DNA from: Papaver somniferum
Lineage: Eukaryota; Streptophyta; Magnoliopsida; Ranunculales; Papaveraceae
NCBI RefSeq assembly: GCF_003573695.1
Contig: NC_039367.1
Span: 162,828,542-162,892,541 of the forward strand
DNA length: 64,000 nucleotides
Reading direction: 5' to 3'
Made by a program: the position numbers and the translations under genes. This document shows positions 9,884-22,886 of this stretch, piece by piece; the stretch's first letter is position 1; the number at the start of each line of letters is the position of its first letter. The notes under the pieces are model-generated. The model saw only the letters and a program-made list of their open reading frames with translations, made no database searches and was not told where the DNA came from.

Positions 9884-12397
9884 ATGGTTGGAGCACCACC
9901 ACCATCGCCAGCAAAGTCTTCAAACACAGGAGGAAGTAAGCTTGATGAAAATCGCTCAAGCTTAGATCCTTTTGATGTACCAGCGTCGGAAAATCCGTCG
10001 ACTGTGCTTTATTCCTCTATATTAACAGGTGATAATTATCCTATTTGGTCAAGAGGTATTGTGAGGGCTTTGAGAGCCAAGAACAAATATGGTTTTGTTG
10101 ATGGTACAATCGTTAAACCAGGAGATGAGGATGATAAACTCCCTGCTTGGATTCGAGTAAATAATTTGGTTTGTATTTGGATTGCCAATTCTTGTGAAGG
10201 TGAAATAAAACACGCATCAGTTGGATCGAAAACGGTAGGGATATTTGGGTTGATCTCGAAGATCGATTTTCTGAAACAAACATGCCTAGAATATTTAACC
10301 TAAAGCGTCACATCTCTAATCTAAAACAAGAAGATTCCAGTATCTCTTCTTACTACACCAAGCTTAAAAGCTTATGGGATGAGGTAGGTGCTCTCACACC
10401 AGTTGAACCTTGTACTTGCAGTAATGGAAAAAAAGTGCTTGAGCAATTAAACAGAGATAGAGCCATGGAATTCTTACAAGGTCTTCACGGTCGTTTTTCC
10501 TCGGTTAGGAGTACTATACTTCTCATGTCTCCTTTTCCGACGACTTCGAAGATTCACTCCCTTGTTCGTCAAGAAGAACAACAACAATACATCAATAATG
10601 CTGCTGTACCACAAGTCGACGCTGCTGCACTTTCATCCAAGTATGAGTATCGACCTCCACCACGCAGCAACTACAATGGACCGAAGAGTAAGAAGCCTCG
10701 TCCTTCATGTGAGCATTGTAAGAAAATAGGTCACACCAAAGATCGTTGTTATCAGCTCGTTGGTTATCCAAAGAAGGATGAATCAAGTGGTTATGTTCCT
10801 AATTCCTCTTCAAGAGCCCCACCACAGTTGACTATTGATAAATACAACCAACTTTTAGCTTTACTTCAATCGGGACCACCAACTGCAAACTTCGCAGGTA
10901 TGTCTTTATATACGTCTGATCCTGTTTGGATTATAGATACCGGTGCATCTAATGATATTTGTTGTTCTTTGAAAAAAATTTCTTCTTATGTTAAAGCACC
11001 ACCAAATATGTCTATTCAACTTCCGAATGGAAGTCGTATACCTGTACTCCATGTGGGAGTAGTTAATTTTTCCCCTGCCTTTAAATTTACGGGTGTTTTT
11101 CATGTTCCTACATGCAAATTCAATTTATTTTCTGTAGGGCAATTTGTCCGTTCTAAACGATATTCTGTCACCTTTTATTCTAACCATTGCTACTTTCAGG
11201 ACCTACACTTGAAGAAGCTGATTGGTCAGGGTGATTATTACAATGGTTTATATTATCTTCGTGCAACTACTGCTCTTTCTATATCGCTTCCGCAAAATTT
11301 TCATCTTTGGCATTGGCGATTAGGACATCCGTCCTCACCTAGATTAGATTATTTATCTAAGAAATTTTCTTTTATTAGTTCAGAAAAAGACTACTGTGGG
11401 ATTTGTCCACATGCCAAACAGTCTCGTCTAAAATTTCCTTCTAGTAGTATCTCTAGTTCTAGAATTTTTTAATTAATCCATTGTGATATTTGGGGACCAT
11501 TTAGTGAACCAAGTATTACAGGGGATCATTATTTTCTTTCTATAGTTGATGATTATTCACGTTGCACTTGGATTTTTTTAATGAAAGTTAAGTCGGAAAC
11601 TTTTAATTATTTACTTTATTTTCTTGCTTATGTACGCACTCAATTTAATTATTCTGTTAATATACTTTCGTATGGATCTAGAGATGTTTTCTTACCTCAA
11701 ATTCAAAACATACGTTCCGATAATGGAACCGAGTTTCTCTCCAAATCCCTGCAAGACTTATTTTTTCAACTAGGAATTGTTCATCAGCGAAGTTGTGTAG
11801 CCACACCCCAACAGAATGGAGTGGTAGAACGCAAGCATCGTCATCTTCTTGATGTTTCTCGTGCTTTACGGTTTCATTCACATCTACCCCTTAAATTTTG
11901 GGGAGAGTGTGTACTCACTGCCACTTTTTTGATAAACAAGTTACCTACTCCATTGCTTAATTATAAATCACCCAATGAAATTTTATTTGGGTGTCCTCCG
12001 AATTATGAAGCTTTACGTGTTTTTGGTTGTTTATGTTACGCCAAGAACACCAAAATCAAACATAAATTCGATGCTAGAGCTTGTCCTGGTATTTTTGTCG
12101 GATATCCTTATGGTCAGAAAGGATACCGTATATACGATATCGACTCGAAAACAATATATGTATCCAAGGACGTTCTTTTCCATGAATCAACTTTTCCTTT
12201 CTCTAATCCTATTGATCCCAACACTCATCTCAGTGGTTATGAGACTCTAAGTGACGAAATTGTAGTAGTGAATCATCCTACACCCAATAAATCACGTCAA
12301 ACAAGATTGGACAACGCCGTTACTTTAATACAAATGAATCCACGCCTAGTACAAATATTCCTTTCTATAATGAACCAATAGTGCATTAACCTACTAC
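9884..12397 (+). pseudogene. Ty1/copia gag-pol, truncated (copy 1): gag, protease, integrase
   Basis: The gag frame at 9884-10303 (LTGDNYPIWSRGIVRALRAK) shifts into 10282-11472, which holds the rest of gag, a CCHC zinc knuckle CEHCKKIGHTKDRC (10708-10749), the aspartic protease motif WIIDTGAS (DTG at 10936-10944) and the GAG-pre-integrase motif HWRLGH...CGIC. A TAA just after 11472 precedes the integrase core (CDIWGPF, VDDYSR, IRSDNGTEF, GVVERKH; main frame 11581-12381). The pol region then ends at the duplication joint at 12397, so reverse transcriptase and RNase H are absent. The gag frameshift and the TAA are shared with copy 2. The shift near 12320 is private to this copy. Confidence 0.92.
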
Positions 12398-12595
12398 TTG
12401 TTCACTATCAATGAAGTGCTTCTTCACAGATCGTCAGGGAAGAAGCACAATAAAGAACTTTCAAAACAATCAATAATATCAATGAAGTTGTTGGACTTGT
12501 TCTGTATCACCGATTTTTTTTCAAATCTCCGAGACATAAAAGACTCAAAGTATTCTTAAGTCTGAGGGTTTGCTAATTTTTATCCATATTGGTAG
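12398..12595 (+). other. upstream part of gene A within copy 2 (intron or exon remnants)
   Basis: Lies between the duplication joint and the gene A terminal exon. It contains short frames such as MKLLDLFCITDFFSNLRDIK that might be exonic, but no border was convincing. It ends in a pyrimidine-poor acceptor ATTGGTAG. Confidence 0.3.
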
Positions 12596-12748
12596 TTGAT
12601 TCCTGAAAGTACAATTGATATGAGTAATGACCTGGTTCAATTGGAGCATAACAAAAGTTTAATTACAAGTCTAAGTGAGTTAAAATCTTCAAGATTGAAT
12701 GCAAAGTTTACTGCTATGTTGTTGGAGGTTAAATATTCACGTGGATAA
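12596..12748 (+). CDS. gene A, 3'-terminal coding exon (copy 2, complete exon)
   Basis: From the acceptor GGTAG| the frame reads LIPESTIDMSNDLVQLEH and NKSLITSLSELKSSRLNAKF and ends KYSRG with TAA 12746-12748, 50 codons plus stop. A stop (TAG) lies directly upstream in frame, as expected of an intron end. Conservation with copy 1 (2-124) supports coding. The family is not recognised, and upstream exons would lie in 12398-12595 or before the duplication. Confidence 0.45.
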   Translation: MIPESTIDMSNDLVQLEHNKSLITSLSELKSSRLNAKFTAMLLEVKYSRG

Positions 12749-15700
12749 GCTGACTGGCTATTGAATTCGTTCTTTTCTGTAGCAGTCCGGTATGTTTTCT
12801 CTTATGGTACGGATTTGTATATTTTTTCATTACTCGACTAAGCGTTTCCAAAGTGATGCTTTTAGAGTGATTAAAGAAATTTTAATGAGAATAAGCGTGT
12901 GATTTTTGTGGTTTGCTTGTGATTCATTCAGATTTTATGAATATGTATTAACCCGAAGGTGATACGTACTTCTAAAATCTGATGTGAATCATACTCATAT
13001 GGTGAATAGTGTTTAAGCACTATTATTATTAATTTATGACTAAATGTTTGATTCATGATTTAACTTTAGGAACTTTCTTCATATATGTTTGTCATATCAA
13101 AAGAATAGTGTTTCTATCAGTGTCAAAGATTTAGTAGTCTTGTTGTTTACTTGGTATAAGATGTTAGTGTTAACCTTGTTATGGCTCATGTATGTCGCAA
13201 TTTTTGGCTAAAGGAGAATTTGCGATGATGTGGTGTATTATGTTGAGTTTAAGATGTTTATATTACTTTTTAACATGTTATCTATTTTTCGTATATGTAT
13301 AGTTGTTTAAGTGATTATAAGCGTGTATATCATGGTTTGGTTGGAATTCACACATTCTTATTTGATGTATAGAAGTTTTACTTAGAAATTTAAGATTATT
13401 GTACCATGCATTTACCCAAACTTGTGATGGTATTGAATATGTATAATTTTATTCTGTGAATGTTTTAACAGGGTTTATGTCATCTTCGGAAGGGATGATT
13501 CCCACTTTAATAATGTAGGTTATATCATCTTAATAGAGATAATTGTTGTTGTTGTTGGCAATTCATAATAATATAAACCAAGAATAATGAGTGTAAACAA
13601 CATTTTTTAATTCTAAAGAATAGTGGGAGTATGATAATGTTTTTTTCTTAATTTTGGAATTTCAGCTGCATAATTATCATTTATTAGCTTAAACATGATC
13701 ATGAAATTACTCATATGCTAAAAGATATTTTCCCTAGTATTGAAATATTTTACAAGATAGGTAACACATACATAAAATTGTTTACTCTAGTTAGTTGTGT
13801 TTTAGCTACAACATAAACATGACTAAATCAAACACAAGGTCAATATTTAGCTATTTTGGAATTGAGCAAGGGAAACATGATACATAGTTCAACAAGGTTA
13901 ATAAGAAAGAAAATACGAATCATCTAATGATAAATGGTTCGGTGACTTAGCTTGTACTTCTATTTCTTGTTTCTTGATTAATAGTAAATCATGGTTTCTA
14001 GTGTGTTATGTTTTCTATTTCTTGTTCATTATTATTCTGAATTCTGCCTCTATAATAATAGTTTCCAAGGTAAAGAGATCAAAACGTATCAGATACGTCA
14101 TTTTGCAAGTAAGTGATTGGGGTTTGAGATTGTGAAGAAAACTGAAAGCACCCAATATTCAAACTATAGTGGACGACGTATTTAATGATTTCGAACTATA
14201 GTCGACGATGTATTTAATAATTTTGTTGGTTCTTTAGTTGGATAACACTCGATATCTACCATCCAAACATACAGAGAAATTAGTGATTGAGAAAAGAAAA
14301 TTCGACTAGGGTTAAATATCTGGCGCACCGTAGAATTCTTTTTCACTTTTGCAATATTTAGTAGAATAAGATAAAAGTATACTTCGATAACGTTTAGAGG
14401 TTTATGTACTTGCATTAAAGAGCAAATATACTAGTAGCGTCCATTAAAACCCGAATCAAAATATAATATTAACTCGTTTCCTATAATCCTAGTCTGGTTT
14501 CTCAATGACAATAAAAAAATTAAAAATTTGAACCCAACATCATGTACTGGTGTACAAACGTGAGGAATCACTATAATTTGATCCTTTCTAGCATAAAATG
14601 CAAAGTTCAGAACAACATAAGTAATCTGGGATAACACACTACAAATGATACCAAGGTTCTTGTTTCAAATAAATGGGATTTAATAAAGCAAATAAAAAAA
14701 AAGATGTTTATGAATGTTATCACGAAGTTTATTAGTAAAATGTTTAAGATATGACATGCTCTTATATCATTTGGTAATGACCCCAGTATATACTGGGATT
14801 TAAATCTTAGTGACTAGAGAAAATTAAACTTTAGGATCGTAGGAATAAACCTAAAATTTGGTTGATTTAGATATTAAATAAACCTAAAATTGATTCGTCA
14901 TATCAATCCAAAGTTTAACAATATAACCATCACAATACTACTAAAATTTCGATGGACAACATAAATTAAGAAATGTGTCAAGAACCACTCAGATTTCAGA
15001 TTAGGAAATCATTCATAATGTGGAACTGCTAAATATGGTGTTAAATACTTATAATAATATTGGATAAGGAAGCTTAGAGCTTGACGATGTCCGTCTATGA
15101 TTTAGAAATAAACATGTTCATGAAGAGAAGAGGATATACCAATGCTATTAAGCCTCATAATCTGAGTATTATACAAGTTCGTAGAATATGTAATATACAT
15201 ATATAGCGACTTAAGGAAAAAATGTTCGTCCGGAAGCATCTTAATACTTAATATTAGTATCTTCTTTCAACAACTTAATTTTTATATTTTAGGGCTATAG
15301 CATTAATATAGAATGCTAAATAGCATAGATCACTATAAATACAAGGGTTGCAACAATTAAATTTATTGGTCAAGATAATTTACAACAATCATTTGGTTAC
15401 AAGTTTATCATATCAAGTTCGATTTCCTTGGAAAGGATAAAGTTTCTGAAAATGGCAGCGAAGTTTAATTTGGGAATCATGGATTACTAATTGATTATCT
15501 TTTTATCCTCTTTTTACCAACAACAAAGAATAATAATCATGTGCTTTTTTCTCATTACGGAATGGTTAAGTCACATGCCCACAACCTAATAGTAATTTTT
15601 CTCTTTACAAATCATAGTCATCGATACTTGATAACCGTCCTAACGTGAACCTACTTTCATAAGTCATAACCCAAATAAAAAGTTTGTCATTTTTATGTTG

Positions 15701-16320
15701 TAAAAAATAATAGAGGTACAATTTACCTTAACTTGTACAAACTTTCGGTAATATGCGAAATTAGAATGAATACATATATCTTTCCAGCTGATATTGTGCA
15801 AAAGATTGGTCAAATTTAACTTTTCAAGGATAATGACCAAAATCTTAGAAAAGACCAACTCCGTTGGACACTAATTAGATCAGGAAAATTTACCGCAAAA
15901 TCCATGTATGAGAAATTAAATGAAAGTGGTCTAGATATAGTTATCTTATCACTAGTCCAGAAAAGCCTATTAATCACGTTTTTAAATGACAGATTAATTA
16001 TGTGAATAGAGTTTCACAAACAAATTCCGTCATATAACATGAAAATAATAGGGCCCACCATTTAACGCAAAAAAGATGTCATTCTCAAACGTGATAATTT
16101 ACTAGGTGTGTGATTTAACGAGAAGCCATTATATCACGAAATAAATCTGATATATATTCTTAATATGTATAAGCCCACCATTAATCTTTTGTTGCACACC
16201 CAGGAGTGGCTGGCCACATGTAATGTCACATTACTATAAGTTTGAAAATGGTTAGCCAGTAGCCACCCACCCCTAATTTGTCGTGATCCTTTCAGATGGT
16301 TCGATATTGGACCTATATTT
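12749..16320. other. AT-rich intergenic DNA (copy 2)
   Basis: Counterpart of 125-3690, with scattered substitutions. No gene recognised. Confidence 0.6.
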
Positions 16321-16339
16321 GTCACTAGTGGAGTAGTTT

Positions 16340-17413
16340 CTTTCAATAGGCCCAGTTTTAGCTCTTTATTCACATTTTTATTCGTACCATTTCTTTTCCT
16401 TCTAACCCTAACCTTTGTGCGGCTCTCTCTTCTCCTCCAACTTCTGCATCTCCACAAAACCAGAAACTGAAAATTGAGATCTCCATCTTTTTCAACCTTT
16501 ATTTCACGTATGATTCTTCTTATTCGTTTTCTCTTGTTGAATTTGCATTTAATTAGATTTAATGTTCTTTAAGTTTATAGGGTTTTCATTAAAAAATCGA
16601 TTTTGTAGATTGTTGTAAAGATTCTAGGGTTTTAAGTGAAATTGGGAATTATTTTTGAAAATTTGTTACGGATTTTGATGTCTTCATGTTTTTTGTTGCA
16701 GCTTTTATACGAAGAAACGCTCGGAATCGACTCAAGTTGTTCTTCGTGATTTCAGTAATGTGGAAGGTCTTACAAGGTAAAATTGTTTTTAATTTTTTTC
16801 CCCTTTTAAACAGTTGACATAGAATTATTATTGTTAAAGATGTTCCTTTTAGGGGTTTCTATGGTATGGGATTCTTGAGATGTTCTTTGATTTTAATACA
16901 TTTGATACATCTAGATTTTTCCATCCTTGTTAGGATTTTAGTGTTCCTGGGTCTGTAGTGACTCTTCTGTTTTAGTCTTCAATCTGAGAGGATTTAGAAT
17001 TCAGAGTTTTAATCGTGGTTTTATCTAGAAATCTATAAGTTTTAAATTGATAATTTTCAGATTCACAGCTAGGGGTGGAAAGATGAAACTCAAGGCAATG
17101 TTTTCATCATATATGTCGTCTGATGCCAATTCAAGAGAATTCCAAAACCTTGCCTCATCCTTTTTCAGGATCATGGATACAGATCATTCCAAAGATGCAA
17201 GAAAAGTAAAATTGCTCCCTCTATATTACATTTTTGTGGGGGACTAGTTATTGAGGTATTAATTAATTTGAGTTTTTCAGGTGTTGGACTGTTTTAAAAT
17301 GTAAAGTTGTTTCTCCTGTGCTGGAATGTCAGATTGCAACGAATCCTAAAGGTCAAGATACTGCAATTATATTTAAGCCAAAGCAAGACGTGGTTGCTTA
17401 TTATGAAGCTTAG
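16340..17413 (+). pseudogene. gene B, leader and exon-like remnants (copy 2)
   Basis: Same layout as copy 1: telo-box AACCCTAA at 16404-16411, then exon-like segments 16702-16776, 17061-17205 and from 17281 to a stop at 17411-17413. The first is one base shorter than in copy 1 (CTTACAAG in place of CTTACTGAG), a private frameshift. This supports the view that the locus is no longer under coding constraint. Family not recognised. Confidence 0.4.
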
Positions 17414-18416
17414 ATTATGCGTGAACAACATTAGAAGTGAGTTTTCTTCAAATCTTAATATGAATGCGGTTGTTGTGATTTAGATAGAGGTTCAAATTTT
17501 GAGGTCTGTGAGTATATTAATTGAATTTCATTGTATGTTAAACCTTTTGAGTTCCTTTATAAGCTTCCGCAATTGTTTTCCCTTTGATGTTTAGCTTTGT
17601 GAATGACAATAATTGGAATATTGGATGTAGTTTGGATCCTACGGAAATCTGAGTATGGCTTTCACTTTTCAGTAATGCTTCTTCCAAGTGAATGACCATG
17701 ATGAAAGGAGTTCATCCTCTTATTTACTGAAATGAATGGTCAATTTTGTTCAACGAGACCCATAAGTATTGAGCCTGATAGTAACAGGAAAACTGATGGT
17801 GTCGCTCAACAACAACATCCAAAAGGTACATGTTGTTCTAACACAAATCCTTGATTCTTCCCTGATTTTAATGGTTTGTGAATTGTAAATTACTGTGCGT
17901 AGGTGTCTCTAATCAGACATAACCTTTAGGATTTGTTTTCTTCCAATATCACTTAATTACAAATAACCTTGGTTTGTTAAGGACTCATGTTGTCACGAAT
18001 TATAATTCTTATAGGCACTCATGTGTTATGGGCATGGAAATGATTTCAGCTGAAATGCATTCCTCATTAGTGTATAGGCTCGTATAGGTCATCTTTTTTA
18101 CTTATGTCGTAGTTATGGTCTTAATTTTAATTTTCTGCGGCGTTAATGCTTTCATCTTCAGGTTATTTCAGTTTTAAAAAATGTCTAGTTACTTTAGTTT
18201 ATTGTTCTAAATTTAATTCCTCGTATACCCTTCACATTTCAGTAACCATTCCAATCTCTCATTCTTCAGTTGTTCAATTTCTTCTGCACTTGGTCTTAGA
18301 TTGCCTAGTAGGATGTTCTTCTCTTGTTCACCAATTTTCGTTCTGATTCAGTCACTCTATTTCCATATTCATTTTACAGCGAGGATGCTACGATGTGCAT
18401 ATGTTGATAGATTATA
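17414..18416. other. intron-like spacer (copy 2)
   Basis: Counterpart of 4791-5794. No gene recognised. Confidence 0.4.
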
Positions 18417-18521
18417 AAGCCGCCAAACGGTGACGAGTATGACTCCGATATTGATGAAATTATGGATACAAGTGCCATGTTAGGTGATATAGATGGATTA
18501 CTTGGAGATATGTTTCAAGAG
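18417..18521 (+). pseudogene. acidic exon-like frame (copy 2)
   Basis: 35 codons, as in copy 1 (5795-5899), with D in place of H in the MLGDIDGLLGDMF segment. The same 33-bp gap separates it from the metallophosphoesterase frame. Confidence 0.4.
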
Positions 18522-18554
18522 GTGATATGATTAAGTGGCATGTAATTTCTGTAG

Positions 18555-18828
18555 GAGCCTGCTACACAAGTTGCTAATGTTTCCTTTGGTCACTTGGCGC
18601 TCTCATTCTCAGCTGCCACAGATTCTGGAAAGATATTGAAAGAGGTATTTCTGAAACAATCTTTATCAGTCTACCTATGTGGGCATGTTCATACAAGGTT
18701 TGGTAATTTGAAGCGGCAATATAGTTCTGGACATAATTTCTTATGAAAGTAGCACATACAATGTTAATTTTTCTAATGGAGATCCATCTGTTAAAGAATT
18801 CTGGGAGTGGGAAATGTGGAAAGGTGAC
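18555..18828 (+). pseudogene. metallophosphoesterase (TMEM62-like) fragment, copy 2
   Basis: Same frame as copy 1, with the GHVH metal-binding motif (YLCGHVHTRFGNLKR), ending at TGA 18744-18746. The trailing KEFWEWEMW piece is at about 18792-18824. The 25-bp duplication seen in copy 1 is absent here. Private replacements (HS to QS, HH to QY) suggest neutral decay. Confidence 0.6.
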
Positions 18829-19079
18829 ACCGGATTAATTACGATTTTGATTTTCATTATTTAAGTTGGAGTTTCTATTATTTTATCTTTCAGTTTGTAA
18901 TCAAATACTCTTGTTTCTTTAATAAAATAATTAATAAAGTTTATTTTGGATTCATTTTGAAATTGTAATTTGTGTCACTATCACATTTTAAAATCAATTT
19001 CAGATACTTAATATATGAATTTGAATGAGATGCAAAAAATATAAATCTAAACGGAATTTATGTATCAGGGCCAATAAAA

Positions 19080-19355
19080 TAAAAATTATTATATTTGCAT
19101 GTAATATCATTATTTATTTATGACGTCCATGAACCGTTATTGTATTTTACATACAATAACCGTGATTCTTAATAACATATTTTGAGCGTGACTTTAAGTC
19201 ACAAATTTTACTCGTCATATTTAATAACGTTTTCTATTTGTTATTTACAAAAAGTCACACCAAATAAATAACGGTTCGAATAACATACGAAAATCGTGAT
19301 AAAACCTATTTTATAACAGACTTCATCTGTTATTATAGCCCCTTCTGGACTAGTG
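19080..19355. mobile_element. possible CACTA-type terminus (copy 2)
   Basis: Counterpart of 6470-6753. On the minus strand it starts CACTAGTCCAGAAGGGGC, followed by ATAAC/GTTAT short inverted motifs. Confidence 0.38.
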
Positions 19356-20405
19356 TATCTTTGTCAAAATCATTCTGGAAGTCTTTGTGGAAGCTACATG
19401 TCTTGGAGAGAATCAAGCTCTTTTTATGGAAATGTTACAGAATGCTTTGTCTACTAATGTCGAACTCACTGGTAAAGTTAAAGACGTGACTCCTTACTGT
19501 ACTATGTGTAAAATAGAAATAGAAACAACATAACACCTTCTTTTCCATTTTCCTTATTCTAAGGAAGTATTGAACCATTCTCCTAATCCTGTGATTCTAA
19601 ATTTAGATACCTCAGACACGATTTTTGATCCCGGTAAAAGATGGATTGCAAATACTACGACTGATATATCTATTGAACTGCTTTTTACTAAAATGTGGTT
19701 CATTTGGAAAGAGAGATGCGATAGAGTATTTGAAGATAAATTTAAATCTGCTATTAATCTAGGTTTGGAAATCGAAGACATATTGATTACTGGTCTATAA
19801 GGAAAATAAAAACTACTAAATCTAAACAGGTACAACGGAAGAAACTAGCTCCAATTTTGAAAGCTCCAAGTAAAGACACCATAAAGATCAATATAGACGC
19901 AACATGGATCTCAAAATTATTACCATCTACTTATGTTTTAATATTGAGGAATGATGCAGGAGACCCACAAGAGGAAAAAGTTATAGGTGTGTTGCAGGCG
20001 GCTATTTGGGCCTAAAAGAGGTGGATTTCAAAACTTCAGTATTAAAGGAGACTCTACATTCATGGACATAATTCAGACATCTCCTGGCGTGCTAAAGATT
20101 GTCTTAATGAAGCAAATAGAATAACTCATCTTTGCTCCAATTTTTTGGGTTTCTTTTTTGTCCCAAGAAGATTAGGAAATTAAGTTGAGGATATTTTAGC
20201 AAATTATGTCAGGCCTTTAAACTCAATTGTTGATTGGGAAAACTCTCCCCCTGTCTGTAGTCTAAGACAACTTTTAACATATAAATCTAATGTTGGGGAC
20301 TCTCTCAATCCCATATTGGATGGCTCTACTTCTTTTGTAACCATCACTCTTTCTGAGTCTTAGTTTTTTAATGAAATGTCTTATTTACAAAAAATAAAAT
20401 AAAAA
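19356..20405 (+). mobile_element. LINE 3' fragment with zf-RVT remnant, copy 2
   Basis: Counterpart of 6754-7802. A one-base deletion in the AAATGTTACAG stretch and a stop in the middle of the zinc region (ETT then TAA) break the frame that is still open in copy 1. The fragment KMWFIWKERCDRVFEDKFK remains. A-rich tail near 20385-20405. Confidence 0.7.
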
Positions 20406-20962
20406 TGAAGATTTATACAAATGGCTTTTTGATATACAACTTAACAAATAAATATGCCAATGTACGACTTGGACAACCACACATGAGTGAATCAGCTCGA
20501 TTGAGCGATCAAAATTGTGGGTAGTATCATAAGTTGCTGATTAAAATAGTCCAACTATTAGATTTGTTTTCTCTAATATTTCACCTGAATCAACCATTGA
20601 AAAATAGTTTTCCCAGAAACACCACTTTGAATTAGATAATTGTACGTAAGAGAGTATTAAACTTGATATATTGGTCAAAGAAAAAAGAAAATAAATAGGA
20701 ACTAAATATATATAATGTTTACGCACAATATGGATAATGTTTGTCACAGACTCTATGCTCTGCTTATAGTCATATTCATCCCATGCTAAAAATCAATGCA
20801 TCAATAATGAAATCCCCCTTCGAGTGAGAAGTTGATAGAACTTTGATGTTCCTTGGAGTATTTATTTTTGTTGGTCCGAAAAATCAAAGATGCGGCTGTA
20901 ACCTTTGATATCATCAAGTTTGGATTTGTACCAAAAAGTTATAAATGCGTTAGATCATTAGT
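20406..20962. other. unassigned spacer (copy 2)
   Basis: Counterpart of 7803-8359. Nothing recognised. Confidence 0.5.
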
Positions 20963-21140
20963 TGCAATAAAACTTCTTTAAACTAATATTCGTTAAAATA
21001 ATAATATCTTTAAAATAATAAAATTTCTCAATCCCAATAAAGCCTGCATAAGTTAAATTTTCTCTTGCAACAATAATAATCTCTCCAAAATAATAATTTT
21101 CTCGGTCCCAGAATTATTATCTTAAAGAAGTTTTATTGCA
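20963..21140. mobile_element. MITE-like element (copy 2)
   Basis: 178 bp, with terminal inverted repeats tgcaataaaacttctttaa on both sides. In this copy they are perfect over 19 bp, because the left end carries A where copy 1 has G. Confidence 0.65.
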
Positions 21141-21188
21141 TCTCAATTTACTATGGAACGCTAATTCCGAACCTACTGTAGTTGTATT

Positions 21189-21363
21189 TGTTCAAAACCT
21201 AATTCAAGGGAAAAAATGTCTGTGGACCTTCTGTTGGAAAGGCACGTAATATTATTCTCAAGTTCACTATTTATTGACCGGGTAAAGGCGGAAAAAAACC
21301 TGCCGTTGGAAAGGCCCATAATAATATTATTACCAAGTTCACTGTTCCCTCGGTTTCTAAACA
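21189..21363. repeat. dispersed repeat (copy 2)
   Basis: Counterpart of 8586-8760, also related to 39236-39375. Confidence 0.6.
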
Positions 21364-21495
21364 ATAGGTTGGCACACAAACCAGCTGCCTATGATCTAGA
21401 AACAGAGGTTGTATTTATTGACTGGGTAAAGGAAGGAAGGGGTGTGCGTTCAGGTTTCTTAATAGGAGTTGCGTCCCGAGAGAGAGGGTAAAGCG

Positions 21496-21566
21496 ATGGC
21501 GGAGCTGCGTTCGGGTTCAAAGGGACTGAGGGCTAAACGTTTGAATTCAAGGTCTGTTCCTGCCTG
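21496..21566 (+). pseudogene. gene C exon 1 (DUF3615-like gene interrupted by copia)
   Basis: ATG 21496 gives MAELRSGSKGLRAKRLNSRS, then VPA. The donor TGCCTG|GTAATT splits a TGG codon. Splicing to the acceptor at 28932|28933 restores the frame (W then PGPPPRKVHK), which is the main reason for joining these exons. Intron 1 would be about 7.4 kb, of which 6.57 kb is the copia element. The upstream region is the dispersed repeat and a purine-rich leader. Start choice rests on this being the first ATG after the leader. Confidence 0.5.
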
Positions 21567-22188
21567 GTAATTCTAGATAATTTTTTCGACGATTACCTTT
21601 ATCGATCTTGGCTGGCGTTTTGAAAACCCTAATTGAGTTATATATTGCAATTTTTGGGGGGGACTTTGGAACCCACTACTTTCACAATTTTTTTTTTCTT
21701 TTGTTACGAATATTTGATCTGTTAGGACTGTATATATGCTGGGGTTGCCACTGCCATGTTTTCTTATCTTGTTGTGCCCGTTTCCAATCAATCTTAAACA
21801 CTTCCAGTCGGTTTGAGTATCGCTATATATTTTTGCTTCGAGCTTACTCGACACATAACATGAAAACATACTAAGGGTCCCTCCAGCGTTCATCCTGAGC
21901 AAGTATTGGTTTTCTAAACTGCCAAATATTTGCTCTACGTCCTCATGTGATATCTTCCTTCCTATTTCATGGCATGGACAATTGAACTCATATGTAGGTA
22001 GTATTATATAAGAATATTGTCCCCTACGAGAGTTCGCTTGTTTACCATCTTTGTCGTTCTTATTTACCTTCGATTTGTGTAGAATGTTAATTATTTAAGG
22101 TTAACTTAGGCAGTACTAGTTAGTCATCGTTTTAGACTTTTGAGTGATTTTATCCTGGAATTTTGTTTAAGTATGAATTGAATGTCTT
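21567..22188 (+). other. 5' part of gene C intron 1 (copy 2)
   Basis: T-rich, no coding signal. Ends in gtctt (22184-22188), the left target duplication of the copia element. Confidence 0.5.
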
Positions 22189-22396
22189 TGTTGGAAGGAA
22201 CCGTGTACCCGAAGGTCAATAACTTGGTGCGCACATCAAGTGTTTTCCATATTTAGAATACTTCTGTAATTAGGGTACTTCTGTATTTAGCCATTCTTTC
22301 TTGTAACTCAATGTAATCGATAACTATAAATAATCAAGTTATTCGTGCTCTTCTCACATAAAGAAGAGAGAAAACATATGTTCCTATAATTCTTTA
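22189..22396 (+). repeat. copia 5' LTR, copy 2
   Basis: 208 bp. TATAAATA at 22325-22332. Differs from the copy 1 5' LTR at 2 positions and from the 3' LTR at about 10. Confidence 0.94.
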
Positions 22397-22414
22397 TGGT
22401 ATAACAGAGCAGGC
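22397..22414 (+). other. copia primer binding site, copy 2
   Basis: TGGTATAACAGAGCAGGC next to the LTR; initiator methionine tRNA type, slightly degenerate. Confidence 0.75.
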
Positions 22415-22488
22415 ACGATCTTAAGTTTTTTTTTTCTTTCTCTTTTCAATTCATATTTTATTCACAATCAACTTCTAGTTTTATCAAC

Positions 22489-22785
22489 ATGGTTGGAACA
22501 CCACCACCATCGCCAGCAAAGTCTTCAAACACAGGAGGAAGTAAGCTTGATGAAAATCGCTCAAGCTTAGATCCTTTTGATGTACCAGCGTCGGAAAATC
22601 CGTCGACTGTGCTTTATTCCTCTATATTAACAGGTGATAATTATCCTATTTGGTCAAGAGGTATTGCGAGGGCTTTGAGAGCCAAGAACAAATATGGTTT
22701 TGTTGATGGTACAATCGTTAAACCAGGAGATGAGGATGATAAACTCCCTGCTTGGATTCGAGCAAATAATTTGGTTTGTATTTAG
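22489..22785 (+). pseudogene. copia gag N-terminal part (copy 2)
   Basis: MVGTPPPSPAKSSNTGG start, then LTGDNYPIWSRGIARALRAK, the conserved gag N-terminal region of plant copia elements. It ends at TAG 22783-22785, where copy 1 has TGG (W), a private nonsense change. Confidence 0.88.
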
Positions 22786-22886
22786 ATTGCCAATTCTTGT
22801 GAAGGTGAAATAAAACACGCATCAGTTGGATCGAAAACGCTAGGGATATTTGGGTTGATCTCGAAGATCGATTTTCTGAAACAAAC

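Larger units (their letters stand above)
1..12397. repeat. 12.6-kb tandem duplication, copy 1 (left end outside window)
   Basis: Direct repeat of 12398-25003, followed by eye through nearly its whole length with scattered substitutions and small indels. The offset is 12624 at the left and 12605 at the right. Copy 1 ends abruptly inside a copia integrase region. Both copies read ctactac (to 12397 and to 25003). After that, copy 1 continues into a sequence that lies just ahead of gene A exon in copy 2, while copy 2 continues through the rest of the copia element. This is the structure expected of a tandem segmental duplication whose right breakpoint fell in the transposon. The matching left end of copy 1 is outside the window. 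Confidence 0.93.
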
